Notes: a model not told the origin generated them from the letters alone. A stretch of DNA of 64,000 bases from Cardiobacterium valvarum (GCF_900460955.1 NZ_UFUW01000001.1:1-64000); one strand, 5' to 3'; shown: positions 1 to 9,046, counted from the first letter of the stretch. Made by a program: numbers and translations.

Positions 1-1347
1 ATGACTGACAAAACTCCCGCCAACCGCGAGCAGTATCACCACCTCTGGCAGGAAGCGCTGCACCTGATGAAGGGCATCTGTGATGATGATGAAATGGTGG
101 CGCTGGAATCACTAACACCGCAAGTGGTCAGCCCCGCCTCGTGGGTGCTGATTGCCCCGAACAAATTCGCGCTGGACAACATCGAAAAAAGTTCACTGCC
201 GGTGTTGCAAAAAACCCTGCGCAAACTGGGCGTCACCAAAATCGAGCTCAAACTCGCCGCCAACCCCGACCTCTTCGCCTCGGCACCGGGCAAAAAAAAC
301 ACTGCTGTTACCGCATCCTTTGAAAGCAACCTTAACCCCGACTACCGCTTCGAGAACTTCGTTACCGCGCCGTCGAACAACGAAGCCTTTGCCGCCACCG
401 AACGCGTTTCCGGCAAAACCTTCTTCGCCGACAGCAACCCGCTCTTCATCTACGGCGGCACCGGCCTCGGTAAATCGCATCTGATGCACGCCGCCGGCAA
501 CGCCCTGCGCCGCCACGGCCGCAACGCCGTGATGTACATGACCGGCGAACAATTCGTCAACGAATTCCTTGCCGCACTCGCCGGGAAAACGCAAAAAGCC
601 TTCTCCAACCGCCTGCGCAACGTCGATGCCCTGTTGGTGGACGACGTGCAATTCCTCGGCGGCAAAGACCAGTCGCAAGCCGAATTCTTCCATACCTTCA
701 ATGAGCTAATGGACAAGAAGCGGCAAATCATCCTCACCTGTGACCGTTACCCAAAAGAAATCGAAGGCTTGGAAGCGCGCCTAAAATCCCGCTTCGGCGC
801 GGGACTAACCGTCTCCATCCGCGCTCCCGAACCGGAAACCCGCTACGCCATCCTGAAAAGCAAAGCGAAAGAACAGCATTTCAACCTGCCCGACGATGTC
901 GCCTTCTTTATCGCTGAAAATATCAATTCCAACGTGCGCGACCTCGAAGGCGCACTGAAAAAAGTCATCTTCCAGTGCCAGGTCATTAAGGGCGACAGCC
1001 CGGCGAGCATTGCCATCGCCAAGGCGGCGCTGCACGACCAGTTGCAAGTGCAGAAGAATCAGACCAATGTGGATAACATTCAGAAGCAGGTCGCGCACTA
1101 CTACAACATCAGCCTCGGCGAAATGTTGTCGGACAGCCGGCGGCAGAACATCGCTTTGCCGCGCATGGTGGCAATGGCACTGACCCGCGAACTCACCGAC
1201 ATGTCCTTGAAAAGCATAGCAGAATCCTTTCATCGCAAAGACCACAGCACCGTGCTGAACGCCATCGAAAACATCGAAAAACGCCGCAAGAACGACCCAC
1301 GTTTCCGTGAAGAATACGAGACGATCAAGGCCATCATTACCGGCTAG
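1..1347 (+). CDS. dnaA: Chromosomal replication initiator DnaA
   Basis: AAA+ ATPase that binds DnaA boxes and opens the chromosomal origin. The 448-residue protein has the full domain order: an N-terminal helical domain I (about 1-80), a short linker, the AAA+ core (about 110-330) with Walker A GGTGLGKSH at 152-160 and Walker B LLVDD at 211-215, and a C-terminal DNA-binding domain IV with the DnaA signature DHSTV at 414-418. Length is normal for the family. The window begins exactly at the ATG, so its promoter and any upstream gene are not visible. It is followed by a DnaA-box-rich spacer and dnaN, the standard origin order. Confidence 0.98.
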   Translation: MTDKTPANREQYHHLWQEALHLMKGICDDDEMVALESLTPQVVSPASWVLIAPNKFALDNIEKSSLPVLQKTLRKLGVTKIELKLAANPDLFASAPGKKNTAVTASFESNLNPDYRFENFVTAPSNNEAFAATERVSGKTFFADSNPLFIYGGTGLGKSHLMHAAGNALRRHGRNAVMYMTGEQFVNEFLAALAGKTQKAFSNRLRNVDALLVDDVQFLGGKDQSQAEFFHTFNELMDKKRQIILTCDRYPKEIEGLEARLKSRFGAGLTVSIRAPEPETRYAILKSKAKEQHFNLPDDVAFFIAENINSNVRDLEGALKKVIFQCQVIKGDSPASIAIAKAALHDQLQVQKNQTNVDNIQKQVAHYYNISLGEMLSDSRRQNIALPRMVAMALTRELTDMSLKSIAESFHRKDHSTVLNAIENIEKRRKNDPRFREEYETIKAIITG

Positions 1348-1567
1348 GACTCTGTGGATAACTTGGTGGATAACCTAGTGGACAGTGCGTGTATAGCCTG
1401 TGTGTAAAAAACATCGCTCACTTATCAACATGCTATCCACCCGTTTTCCACCGGGTTTTTCCCCAACAAACCGGACTATTTTTCTTTACACTACCGACGT
1501 CTAGCACACTTTTCCACATATCCACAGGAATGACTACGACGACGAAAATACATATAAGAGGTTACTT
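1348..1567. other. DnaA-box cluster between dnaA and dnaN, candidate oriC
   Basis: A 220-bp non-coding spacer with a perfect DnaA box (TTATCCACA, reverse strand) at 1353-1361. A near match is at 1365-1373, a TTATCAACA box at 1422-1430, further one- to two-mismatch boxes at 1433-1441 and 1444-1452, a consensus TTTTCCACA at 1510-1518, and a near match at 1518-1526. A T-rich stretch lies at about 1481-1500 and could be the unwinding element. The same sites would also let DnaA regulate dnaN. Box spacing and flanking genes support an origin, but function is inferred. Confidence 0.7.
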
Positions 1568-2680
1568 ATGAAATTCGACATCCGCAAAGAGTACTTCCTT
1601 GAAGCGCTCGCCGACATCAGCAACATCGTGGCACGCAAAACCACCAAACCCATTCTCAGTCACGCCCTCATCCAGGCAAGCGGCGGCAGTCTGTTGCTGA
1701 AAGGCACCGATACCGAAGTAACCCTGCAAATCCTGCTGCACGAGCTCAATATCCAGGAAGAAGGCGCCGTTACCGTACCGGCAGGCAAACTGCTTGATGT
1801 GGTGCGTCATTTGCCGGCGCAGGCCACCGTGTACTGCTCGCTCGACAAAGAACAACTGCTGGTGAAAGCCGCTGGCAGCGTCTTCCGTATTGCCACCCTG
1901 CCCGCCGAAGATTTCCCGGCATTGGCGGAAACCGACATGGATGGTCGCATTGAAATCGAGAGCCGTGCCCTGCATGACATCATGCAGAAAGTCCGCTTCT
2001 CCATGGCCAACGAAGACGTGCGCTATTACTTGAACGGCATGTACCTCAACATTGTCGAAGACGGCCAGGCCATCCATGCCGTCAGCACCGACGGTCACCG
2101 CCTTTCCTGTGCACGCAGCAGCCTTGATACCGCTGCCACTGCCGGCACTAATCTCATCGTGCCGAAAAAAGGCGTGAACGAGCTCATCCGCCAACTGGCA
2201 CGGGTCAGCCAGCCGGTCGTACTCAACCTCGGCGAACGCCAACTCAGCCTGACCATTGGTGGTACCCGTCTTACCAGCCAACTCATCGACGGCAACTTCC
2301 CCAATTATGAACAGGTCCTGCCACTGGCGCAGGAAAACCCGGTGCTCGTCTCGCGTCAGGCCTTCCTTGATTCCCTGCAACGCGCGAAAGTGCTGCTGCT
2401 TGACCGCCACGATGGTATCCGTCTCGGCTTTGCCGGTACCCGCTTGCAACTTTCGGCACGCAACCTTGAAAACGAAACCGTGGAAGAAGCGCTGGACATC
2501 ATCAACCCGCAGAACCTCGAACTCGAGGCGGCACTGAATATCAACTACCTAATTGATGCCATTTCGACCATCAGTGGCGATAACGTGCAGCTGCATTTCA
2601 CCGATAAAAACAGTCCTTGCCTCATTACCAGCAGTGAAGATGAAGGGGTGCGCTACATCATCATGCCGATGCGTTTGTGA
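1568..2680 (+). CDS. dnaN: DNA polymerase III sliding clamp (beta subunit)
   Basis: Ring-shaped processivity factor that tethers DNA polymerase III to DNA. At 370 residues it is close to the usual 366, begins with the typical MKFDIRKEYFLEAL helix and ends with the conserved IIMPMRL tail that lies in the protein-binding surface. The ATG is preceded by an AGAGG ribosome site. It follows dnaA and the DnaA-box spacer and ends at a clear terminator, so it is probably the last gene of a dnaA-dnaN unit. The usual next gene, recF, is not present here. Confidence 0.98.
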   Translation: MKFDIRKEYFLEALADISNIVARKTTKPILSHALIQASGGSLLLKGTDTEVTLQILLHELNIQEEGAVTVPAGKLLDVVRHLPAQATVYCSLDKEQLLVKAAGSVFRIATLPAEDFPALAETDMDGRIEIESRALHDIMQKVRFSMANEDVRYYLNGMYLNIVEDGQAIHAVSTDGHRLSCARSSLDTAATAGTNLIVPKKGVNELIRQLARVSQPVVLNLGERQLSLTIGGTRLTSQLIDGNFPNYEQVLPLAQENPVLVSRQAFLDSLQRAKVLLLDRHDGIRLGFAGTRLQLSARNLENETVEEALDIINPQNLELEAALNINYLIDAISTISGDNVQLHFTDKNSPCLITSSEDEGVRYIIMPMRL

Positions 2681-2694
2681 TTGCTCTCCCTATC

Positions 2695-2717
2695 AGCCGC
2701 CGTCAGGCGGCTTTTTT
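2695..2717 (+). terminator. Rho-independent terminator after dnaN
   Basis: A GCCGCC/GGCGGC stem with a short loop followed by a run of six T residues, 15 bases after the dnaN stop codon. Confidence 0.85.
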
Positions 2718-2889
2718 ATAGCCGTTTTCTTCGTCATGACAAGCCACCACATCTCAACCTATGCCATAACTATGCCGCTTGGCGGCCAATATCTCGCCGA
2801 TTTATTCCGGTCTGATTCGCGAGGATGATATGGTCGTTGTGGCGAACGGGGATAAAACCACAACGGTTTTTAACAAAATTCACATCAAA

Positions 2890-2918
2890 TTGTGATTATC
2901 TTGCTCCGGCGTTAAAAT
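2890..2918 (+). promoter_or_regulatory. Candidate sigma-70 promoter of the man PTS operon
   Basis: TTGTGA at 2890-2895 and TAAAAT at 2913-2918 with a 17-bp spacer, about 65 bp before the manX start. The TCACA-N6-TGTGA inverted repeat at 2880-2895 overlaps the -35 and could be an operator. It is the reverse arrangement of a CRP half-site pair, so CRP is not claimed. Confidence 0.5.
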
Positions 2919-2983
2919 TGCGCAAACAAAGGCGGTCTTCGCATTTTGTTTTTCCCCCAACCCACCCTGAGAGGTATTTATTC

Positions 2984-4009
2984 ATGACTATTGCGGTTGT
3001 AATCACCACACACGGTCATGCCGCTAAGGCCTTGCTGGCTACGGCGGAGATGATCATCGGCGCGCAGGAAAACGTGCGCTGTGTGGATTTTGTCCCTGGC
3101 GAGAATGGCGAAGTGCTGGCGGAGAAAATCCGCGCCGCTGCCGCCGAACTCGATACCACGCAGGGTCTCCTACTGCTCGTTGACCTGTGGGGCGGTACGC
3201 CCTTTAACGCATCCAGCGGCATCGCCCATGATGACGCAAACTGTGAAGTCGTCACCGGCATCAATGTGCCGATGCTCGTTTCCGTGCTGATGGAGCGCGA
3301 AGATGTGAATGATCTCAACGAACTCGCCGCCCTCGCCCTGCGCGAAGGCGCAGACGGTGTCAAAGCGCTGAAAACGCAGAAAGCGGCAACGGCTACCCCT
3401 GCCGCAACAGCCGCAGCCCCTGCTGCCGCGCCCCCCGCTGCCGATTTCGACGACAACGACCCGGAAATCCAGCGTCTGCGCGCCGAGGCTTCGGCAAAGG
3501 CCGGCGACGGCCCGCATATGAAATTCGGCTTGTGGCGCATTGATGACCGCCTTATCCACGGCCAGGTTGCGACCCGCTGGACGAAAGAAACCGGCGTCAA
3601 CCGCATCATCGTCGTCAATGACCAGGTTGTGCAGGACAAAACCCGCTCCACCATGCTGAAACAGGCAGTGCCGCCGGGCGTCACCGCGCACGTCGTCAGC
3701 GTGGACAAAATGATGCGCGTCTATAACAACCCCGAATACGCGGGCGACAAGGTCATGCTGCTCTTCACCAACCCGACGGACGCCCTCGAACTGGTGCGCC
3801 GTGGTATCGTGGTGAAATCCATCAACATCGGCGGCATGGCCTACACAGAAGGGCGTGTCATGCTGGATACCTCGGTATCCGTTGATGAAAAAGACATCGA
3901 AGCCTTCAAGGAGCTGGACAGCAAAGGCATTGAGCTCGAAGTGCGCAAAGTCGCCTCCGACAAGAAAGTGCCGGTACTGGCCCTCATCGCCGAAAAATAC
4001 AAACCCTAA
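2984..4009 (+). CDS. manX: PTS mannose-family EIIAB component (ManX-like)
   Basis: Cytoplasmic phosphocarrier that takes phosphate from HPr and passes it to sugar entering through EIIC/EIID. The EIIA domain (about 1-130) has the phospho-acceptor His10 in ITTHGH. An Ala/Pro-rich hinge (about 135-165) leads to the EIIB domain, with His192 in DRLIHGQV. The ATG at 2984 was chosen over an upstream in-frame start because MTIAVVITTHGH is the family N-terminus and an AGAGG site precedes it, giving 341 residues. It is followed after 12 bp by EIIC and EIID. Substrate is unproven; mannose, glucose, fructose or amino sugars are all possible. Confidence 0.93.
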   Translation: MTIAVVITTHGHAAKALLATAEMIIGAQENVRCVDFVPGENGEVLAEKIRAAAAELDTTQGLLLLVDLWGGTPFNASSGIAHDDANCEVVTGINVPMLVSVLMEREDVNDLNELAALALREGADGVKALKTQKAATATPAATAAAPAAAPPAADFDDNDPEIQRLRAEASAKAGDGPHMKFGLWRIDDRLIHGQVATRWTKETGVNRIIVVNDQVVQDKTRSTMLKQAVPPGVTAHVVSVDKMMRVYNNPEYAGDKVMLLFTNPTDALELVRRGIVVKSINIGGMAYTEGRVMLDTSVSVDEKDIEAFKELDSKGIELEVRKVASDKKVPVLALIAEKYKP

Positions 4010-4021
4010 CGGAGACACCTC

Positions 4022-4825
4022 ATGGAAATCTCAGCAATACAACTCATCCTCGTCTTCCTCGTCAGCTGCCTCGTCGGCATGGGCTCGGTTCTTGACGAAT
4101 TCCAGACGCACCGCCCGCTTGTCGCCTGTACGCTTATCGGTCTCGTTCTCGGTGATCTGAACAGCGGCATTATGGTCGGCGGCACCCTGGAAATTATTGC
4201 CGTCGGCTGGATGAACATCGGGGCCGCCATAGCACCGGATGCGGCGCTCGCTTCCGTCATCTCCACCATCCTTGTCGTCGCCGGCAAGCAGCCCATTGAT
4301 ACCGCTATCGGCCTTGCCATCCCGCTTGCCGCTGCCGGCCAGGTGCTGACCATCATCGTGCGCGCCATCACCGTCGGCGTCCAGCATGCCGCCGATAACG
4401 CGGTAAAAACCGGCAACCTCAGCACCATCACCTGGCTGCACCTCGGCGCCCTCATCATGCAGGCTATGCGGATTGCCATTCCGGCAGTCATTGTTGCCTC
4501 CACCGTTGGTACAGAGTCCGTCCAAAATATGCTGAATGCCATTCCGGATGTCGTTACCGGCGGACTCAAAGTTGCCGGCGGCATTATCGTCGTCGTCGGT
4601 TACGCGATGGTGATCAACATGATGCGCGCGCCGCACCTGATGATGTTTTTCTTTGTCGGCTTCGTTGTCGCCGCCTTTACCAATTTCAACCTCGTCGCCC
4701 TCGGTATCCTCGGTATGGCAATGGCCTATTTCTACATCCAAATGCACCCGAAATACCACAAAGGCACAGGCAGCGCGACAGCCGCCGTTGCCCAGCGCAG
4801 CAAACTTGACGACCAACTCGACTAG
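4022..4825 (+). CDS. manY: PTS mannose-family EIIC permease (ManY-like)
   Basis: Integral membrane subunit that forms the sugar translocation path together with EIID. The 267 residues are almost entirely hydrophobic helices, with the family's characteristic segments LVACTLIGLVLGD near the start and several Gly-rich transmembrane stretches. Length matches EIIC-Man. A GGAGAC ribosome site lies directly before the ATG, and the gene sits between EIIAB and EIID with spacers of 12 and 9 bp, so the three are co-transcribed. Confidence 0.93.
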   Translation: MEISAIQLILVFLVSCLVGMGSVLDEFQTHRPLVACTLIGLVLGDLNSGIMVGGTLEIIAVGWMNIGAAIAPDAALASVISTILVVAGKQPIDTAIGLAIPLAAAGQVLTIIVRAITVGVQHAADNAVKTGNLSTITWLHLGALIMQAMRIAIPAVIVASTVGTESVQNMLNAIPDVVTGGLKVAGGIIVVVGYAMVINMMRAPHLMMFFFVGFVVAAFTNFNLVALGILGMAMAYFYIQMHPKYHKGTGSATAAVAQRSKLDDQLD

Positions 4826-4834
4826 GAGCCTCCC

Positions 4835-5689
4835 ATGGAAAACCAAAGCAAAAAAATCCAGCTCACCAAAAGCGACCTCAACGCCTGCTTCATCCGCTCC
4901 AACCTGCTGCAAGGCTCCTGGAACTTCGAGAGGATGCAGGCATTGGGATACGCCTTCGGCATTACGCCCGCATTGCGCCGCCTCTATCCCAAAGACAGCC
5001 AGGAACGCAAAGACGCCATCAAGCGCCATCTGGAGTTCTATAACACCCATCCCTTCGTAACGGCCCCCATCCTCGGTGTCAACCTTGCGATGGAAGAAGA
5101 ACGTGCTAACGGTGTTGCTATTGACGATGCCGCCATCAACGGCGTCAAAGTCGGCCTGATGGGCCCGCTCGCCGGCGTCGGCGACCCCATTTTCTGGGGC
5201 ACCCTGCGGCCTATCTGCGCCGTGCTGGGCGCAAACATTGCGCTCGTGCACGATGCTAGCGGCCAAGTGGTCGCCGGCAACATCCTCGGCCCCATCCTCT
5301 TCTTCCTGATGTTCAACATCGTCCGCCTCTTCTTCCGTTACTGGGGTATCCAGTACGGCTACAAAAAAGGCCTGGAAATCGTCTCCGACATGAGTGGCGG
5401 TATCCTGCAAAAAATCACCGAAGCGGCCTCCATCCTCGGCCTCTTCGTCATGGGCGCGCTGGTAGTGAAATGGACGAATATCAATATCACCCTCTCCCTG
5501 CCTGCTGCCGAAGGCGCGACCCCCATCACCGTGCAAAGCATTCTGGACAGCCTGCTGCCCGGCCTTCCAGCCCTCGGCATGACCTTCCTCTGCATGTATC
5601 TGCTGCGCAAAGGTGTGAACGCACTGTGGCTCATCTTTGGCATCTTCGGTATCGGCATCCTCGGCTACTGGCTGAAAATCCTCGCCTGA
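4835..5689 (+). CDS. manZ: PTS mannose-family EIID permease (ManZ-like)
   Basis: Second membrane subunit of the mannose-type transporter. It begins with the typical EIID segment LTKSDLNACFIRSNLLQ and contains the family's long amphipathic N-terminal half followed by C-terminal membrane helices. A conserved GPLAGVGDPIFWGTLRPI-like stretch lies at about 110-130. At 284 residues it matches E. coli ManZ. It is the last gene of the PTS operon and is followed by a terminator-like hairpin at 5711-5733. Confidence 0.93.
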   Translation: MENQSKKIQLTKSDLNACFIRSNLLQGSWNFERMQALGYAFGITPALRRLYPKDSQERKDAIKRHLEFYNTHPFVTAPILGVNLAMEEERANGVAIDDAAINGVKVGLMGPLAGVGDPIFWGTLRPICAVLGANIALVHDASGQVVAGNILGPILFFLMFNIVRLFFRYWGIQYGYKKGLEIVSDMSGGILQKITEAASILGLFVMGALVVKWTNINITLSLPAAEGATPITVQSILDSLLPGLPALGMTFLCMYLLRKGVNALWLIFGIFGIGILGYWLKILA

Positions 5690-5710
5690 AAGCCCCTGCC
5701 CCAACCACCA

Positions 5711-5733
5711 AGCCCTTCCCCGGAAGGGCTTTT
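5711..5733 (+). terminator. Hairpin after manZ, probable (leaky) terminator
   Basis: Stem AGCCCTTCC/GGAAGGGCT closing on a very short loop and followed by TTTT, 21 bases after the manZ stop. The next gene starts 22 bases later, so partial read-through is plausible. Confidence 0.6.
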
Positions 5734-5754
5734 CCATACTTTCAGGAAAACACC

Positions 5755-6465
5755 ATGACCACCCTGCTAGAACAATACGCCGCTCTCGCCCTCGACAAAC
5801 AAACCACCCTGGAACGCCTTACCGACACCGCTGCCGCCTGGCACGTTGACCAGGAACGGGGCATCCTCACCCTTGGCGACAACCCCTTTACCATCCGCTG
5901 GCTCGGCACCTATTCGCACCACAGCAGCAGCTGGTTGTGGGCCTGGGCCAACCCGCACCTTGTCATGACTGAAAACGACGCTGCCAGTGCGGACATCCTG
6001 CGCGCTTATATCGCGCCCGACGCCGCTACTGACAGCGACGACAGCGCCAACCTCTTCCAGAATCCGGCCGATACCGCCCTGCTCGCGCAAGAAGGCTTCG
6101 GACTCGATACGGCCGAACTGCACAACCTCGCTGCCGTTGCCTGCGGCCTGACCGGCGCGGACGCCTACTACCTCGGCGACTACGGCGACGGCATCGCCCT
6201 GCTCGCCATTCATGACCCACGCGTCGCTACCGCTTGGCAGGAAGACGACTCCCTCGCACGCGTCCTCAGCATCATCCCGCAGACCATCAGCCACTTCGAC
6301 CTCAACCACCAGAACGCCGTTCGTGCCTACCTGCTTGCCAAAGGCTATCAGCTCAATGAAGACGTACAGCACATCCGCGCCCAGCGCGCTGACAGCCAGA
6401 TTACCGCTACCTTCGATGACATGCGCCGTCTGAGTAACCTCAGCGGCAACGCCAACCCCGCCTGA
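5755..6465 (+). CDS. DUF6882-family protein of unknown function
   Basis: A 236-residue soluble protein with no signal peptide or membrane segment. The segment LGTYSHHSSSWLWAWAN at about 45-62 is the hallmark of the DUF6882 family as I recall it; its function is not known. The ATG follows an AGGAAA ribosome site and starts just past the man operon hairpin on the same strand, so it may be transcribed with the PTS genes. The family assignment rests on memory of the motif. Confidence 0.65.
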   Translation: MTTLLEQYAALALDKQTTLERLTDTAAAWHVDQERGILTLGDNPFTIRWLGTYSHHSSSWLWAWANPHLVMTENDAASADILRAYIAPDAATDSDDSANLFQNPADTALLAQEGFGLDTAELHNLAAVACGLTGADAYYLGDYGDGIALLAIHDPRVATAWQEDDSLARVLSIIPQTISHFDLNHQNAVRAYLLAKGYQLNEDVQHIRAQRADSQITATFDDMRRLSNLSGNANPA

Positions 6466-6491
6466 GCGGCAAAACCACACAGCCAAACCGT

Positions 6492-6563
6492 CACGCGGTG
6501 TGGTTACTGGGCCCGTCAAGCGGCGTAAACACTGCTCCCATCAAGCAGTATCCATAGCGGCGG
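6492..6563. repeat. 25-bp extragenic tandem repeat, array 1
   Basis: Two full 25-bp units (6492-6516 and 6517-6541) and a partial third. The general unit starts CAAGCGGCGT and carries TACTGG at unit positions 14-19. The array lies between the DUF6882 gene and the transporter gene. The same unit occurs at 12811, 18807, 21968, 29856 and 45234. Confidence 0.8.
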
Positions 6564-6627
6564 CGTCGTCGTCGCCCCGGCAAAGCAGTAAAATAGCGCC
6601 CCCACCCAACAGCATATGGAAGATAAC

Positions 6628-8325
6628 ATGCACTGGCTTACCCAGCTCTTCACCCAAACCAACAGCGTCGCCTACACCGCCGTCATTTACGCCCTCGTGA
6701 TTTTTAGCGGCGCAGCGTTTGGCCGTCTGCGCATCTTCGGCATCACCTTCGGTGTCACCATCGTCCTCTTCACCGGCATCATCATCTCCTACCTCGGCTT
6801 CACGGTAAACGAACACACCGCCCACTTCGTCCGTGAATTCGGCCTTATCCTCTTCGTGTACACCATCGGCCTGCAAGTCGGCCCCGGTTTCTTCGCCTCC
6901 TTCCAGAAAGAAGGGCTGAAACTAAATCTCTTGATGCTCATCGTCGTCATTGCCGACATCCTCATCGTGCTCGCCTATTACTTCGCCGGCAGTGCGCCCC
7001 TGCACGAACTCATCGGCGTGATGCAGGGCGCTGTTACCAACACCCCCGGCCTTGGTGCTGCGCAGCAAACGCTGACTAACCTTGTCGGCGACGGCCAACA
7101 GGCAGTACAAATGGCCGCCGGTTACGCTGCCGCCTACCCGGGCGGGGTGATGGGGCTGATTGCCGCCATGTTCATCATCAAGTACGCCTTTGGCATTAAC
7201 GTGCTCGCGGAAAAACGTCTCACCCTGCGCCGCCTGCGTGCCGGTACCTCCGTCGTTACCCGTATCGCCCTGCAAGTGAGCAACCCGATGCTGGAAAACC
7301 AGACCATTGGCGATATCCGCCGCACCATGCCGTTCAGCTTCGCCATCTCGCGCATCAGCCGCGACGGCAATATTGAGCTGGCTGACGAACAGACTCAGGT
7401 ACATGTTGGCAACATCCTCCTCATCATTGCCCGCGATGACGAAGTGGATCGCCTCGTTACCCTCATCGGTAGTCCAACCAGCAGCAGCATCTTTAGCGAC
7501 TCTCCCAAATCCGCCTCGCCCGCCTACATCACCTCAATGCGTATCAACGTCACGCAAAGCGGTGTGTGCAACAAAAAGCTCTCCTCGCTCAACATCCACG
7601 AGCGCTACGGCGTGAATATCAGCCGTGTCATGCGCGCCGGTATCGAATTTATCCCCGACCGTAACACCCGTTTGCAATTCGGCGACTCCATTACCGTTAT
7701 CGGCGATGAAGCACACATCAAAACTGCCGTTGCCGCCTTCGGCAATTCCAAGCGCGACCTGCAAATCCCGCATATCGCCGAACTCTTCCTCGGCATCACC
7801 TTCGGCATCATCCTTGGTGCCATTCCCATCCCGATTCCGGGCGTGCCGGTGCCGGTCAAACTCGGCCTCGCCGGCGGCCCGCTGGTCGTTGCCATCCTCA
7901 TCAGCCGTTACGGCGGACGCTTCTCCGTCACCCACTACGTTTCGCAAAGCGCCAACCTGATGGTGCGTGAACTCGGCCTTGCTCTTTTCCTTGCCAGCGT
8001 CGGCCTCAGCGTCGGCCCGGCCTTCTTCGCTGCCCTCAAAGACGGCGACGGTCTCTACTGGATGACCCTCGGCATCGTTATTACCCTGGTGCCGCTGCTC
8101 ATCGCCGGTTTCACCGCCCGCCTGTGGGGCAAGCTGACCTTCCCGGAAATCTGCGGTCTGCTCACCGGCTCGCACACCGGTGCGCCGGTGCTGCCCTTTG
8201 CCTGTGAAATCTCCCAATCGGACGAAGCCGCACTCAAATATGCCGCTGTGTACCCGCTTACCACCTTCATGCGCATCATGGTTGGGCAGGTGCTGATCGT
8301 GCTGCTTTTCCGCGCAGCGGCGTAA
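6628..8325 (+). CDS. AspT/YidE-type membrane transporter with two RCK_C (TrkA-C) domains
   Basis: Predicted inner-membrane anion or amino-acid exchanger of the aspartate:alanine exchanger (AAEx/YidE-YbjL) family. Two hydrophobic halves of about five helices each (roughly 1-180 and 370-565) flank a soluble middle with two RCK_C modules (about 190-280 and 285-370). The halves carry the duplicated family motif, seen as GLILFVYTIGLQVGPGF and GLALFLASVGLSVGPAF. The ATG at 6628 is preferred over 6616 because GGAAG sits five bases before it; this gives 565 residues. Substrate cannot be read from sequence. No decarboxylase that would suggest aspartate/alanine exchange is adjacent. Confidence 0.85.
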   Translation: MHWLTQLFTQTNSVAYTAVIYALVIFSGAAFGRLRIFGITFGVTIVLFTGIIISYLGFTVNEHTAHFVREFGLILFVYTIGLQVGPGFFASFQKEGLKLNLLMLIVVIADILIVLAYYFAGSAPLHELIGVMQGAVTNTPGLGAAQQTLTNLVGDGQQAVQMAAGYAAAYPGGVMGLIAAMFIIKYAFGINVLAEKRLTLRRLRAGTSVVTRIALQVSNPMLENQTIGDIRRTMPFSFAISRISRDGNIELADEQTQVHVGNILLIIARDDEVDRLVTLIGSPTSSSIFSDSPKSASPAYITSMRINVTQSGVCNKKLSSLNIHERYGVNISRVMRAGIEFIPDRNTRLQFGDSITVIGDEAHIKTAVAAFGNSKRDLQIPHIAELFLGITFGIILGAIPIPIPGVPVPVKLGLAGGPLVVAILISRYGGRFSVTHYVSQSANLMVRELGLALFLASVGLSVGPAFFAALKDGDGLYWMTLGIVITLVPLLIAGFTARLWGKLTFPEICGLLTGSHTGAPVLPFACEISQSDEAALKYAAVYPLTTFMRIMVGQVLIVLLFRAAA

Positions 8326-8388
8326 AGCGTCGCGACGGGGCATAACCGATGACAGCGATATAATCGTTTCAGATAGAAGCGAGACAAT

Positions 8389-8418
8389 ACCGTATCAGTT
8401 CTATTTGGAATGACTATA
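8389..8418 (+). repeat. Partial copy of composite repeat B (right end)
   Basis: About 30 bp containing CGTATCAGTTCTATTTG and AATGACT that recur, with two or three changes, at 48315-48346. It lies upstream of ohr. Confidence 0.7.
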
Positions 8419-8467
8419 AAAAATCATGACTATGCCTCGCGCATTCCAGCAGTTACCATGCACCGCT

Positions 8468-8493
8468 CATTCGAACTACAAGCGTTCGGAATG
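8468..8493. promoter_or_regulatory. Inverted repeat upstream of ohr
   Basis: Arms CATTCGAAC (8468-8476) and GTTCGGAATG (8484-8493) separated by 7 bp, about 34 bp before the ohr start. The position would suit a repressor site such as an OhrR operator, but no ohrR gene is in the window and the match is not to a known consensus. Confidence 0.35.
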
Positions 8494-8526
8494 AAGAACC
8501 ATCCACAAACCCAAGAGGAACTAACC

Positions 8527-8946
8527 ATGACCACACTCTATACCGCTCATGTACACGTTACCGGTGGCCGCGACGGTGCTGCCAAATCCAGCGACGGCAA
8601 ACTCGACCTCAAACTTGCCCCGCCGGCTGAACTCGGTGGTAACGGTGCCGGCAGCAACCCGGAACAGCTTTTTGCCGCTGGCTATGCCGCCTGTTTCATG
8701 GGTGCCGCCCGCCTCGTCGCTGGCAATGAAAAAATCGCCCTGCCGCAAGGATTCGCCATCGATGCCGATGTTGCCCTCGGTAAAGACGCGCAAGACCACT
8801 TCCGCCTCGGCGTCGTCTTTAACATCGCCCTGCCCGGCATGGATAAAGCCGCTGCGGAAGCACTTGTCGCCAAAGCGCACGAAGTCTGCCCGTACTCCCG
8901 CGCTACCCGTGGCAATATCGACGTTACCTTCCACATCAACGTGTAA
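8527..8946 (+). CDS. ohr: Organic hydroperoxide resistance peroxidase (Ohr/OsmC family)
   Basis: Thiol peroxidase that reduces organic and fatty-acid hydroperoxides in the cytoplasm, usually with lipoyl-protein as reductant. The 139-residue product has the two redox cysteines of the family, Cys56 in YAACFMGA and Cys121 in VCPYSRATRGN. The conserved NPEQLFAAGYAACF block distinguishes Ohr from OsmC. The internal ATG at 8527 follows an AGAGGA site and gives the standard length. It is a single-gene unit bounded by a strong terminator. Confidence 0.93.
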   Translation: MTTLYTAHVHVTGGRDGAAKSSDGKLDLKLAPPAELGGNGAGSNPEQLFAAGYAACFMGAARLVAGNEKIALPQGFAIDADVALGKDAQDHFRLGVVFNIALPGMDKAAAEALVAKAHEVCPYSRATRGNIDVTFHINV

Positions 8947-8964
8947 GCACACCGTCCGGCGCAC

Positions 8965-8990
8965 AAAGCGGGGTATTACCCCGCTTTTTT
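8965..8990 (+). terminator. Rho-independent terminator after ohr
   Basis: Stem AAAGCGGGGT/ACCCCGCTTT with a two-to-four-base loop and a T run, 18 bases after the ohr stop. Confidence 0.88.
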
Positions 8991-9046
8991 CGTGCCTGGG
9001 CAGCGGAAAAGAGTGAGGATGTCACGACAGTGGTGAGGTCTGCCAC

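Larger units (their letters stand above)
2681..2983. other. Intergenic region dnaN to manX
   Basis: About 300 bp containing the dnaN terminator and, in its second half, the likely promoter of the mannose-type PTS operon. A palindrome TCACA-N6-TGTGA lies at 2880-2895 and overlaps the -35 element. No open frame here looks coding. Confidence 0.6.

Noticed and set aside
1389..1571. Small forward frame in the dnaA-dnaN spacer
   Set aside because: It overlaps the DnaA boxes and the dnaN ribosome site and resembles no protein.
2880..2895. TCACA-N6-TGTGA considered as a CRP site
   Set aside because: The half-sites are in the opposite order to the CRP consensus, so only a generic palindrome is recorded with the promoter.
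4031..5737. A 568-residue open frame antisense to manY/manZ
   Set aside because: Antisense to two clear PTS genes, very Asp/Glu/Gly/His-rich, with no recognisable domain.
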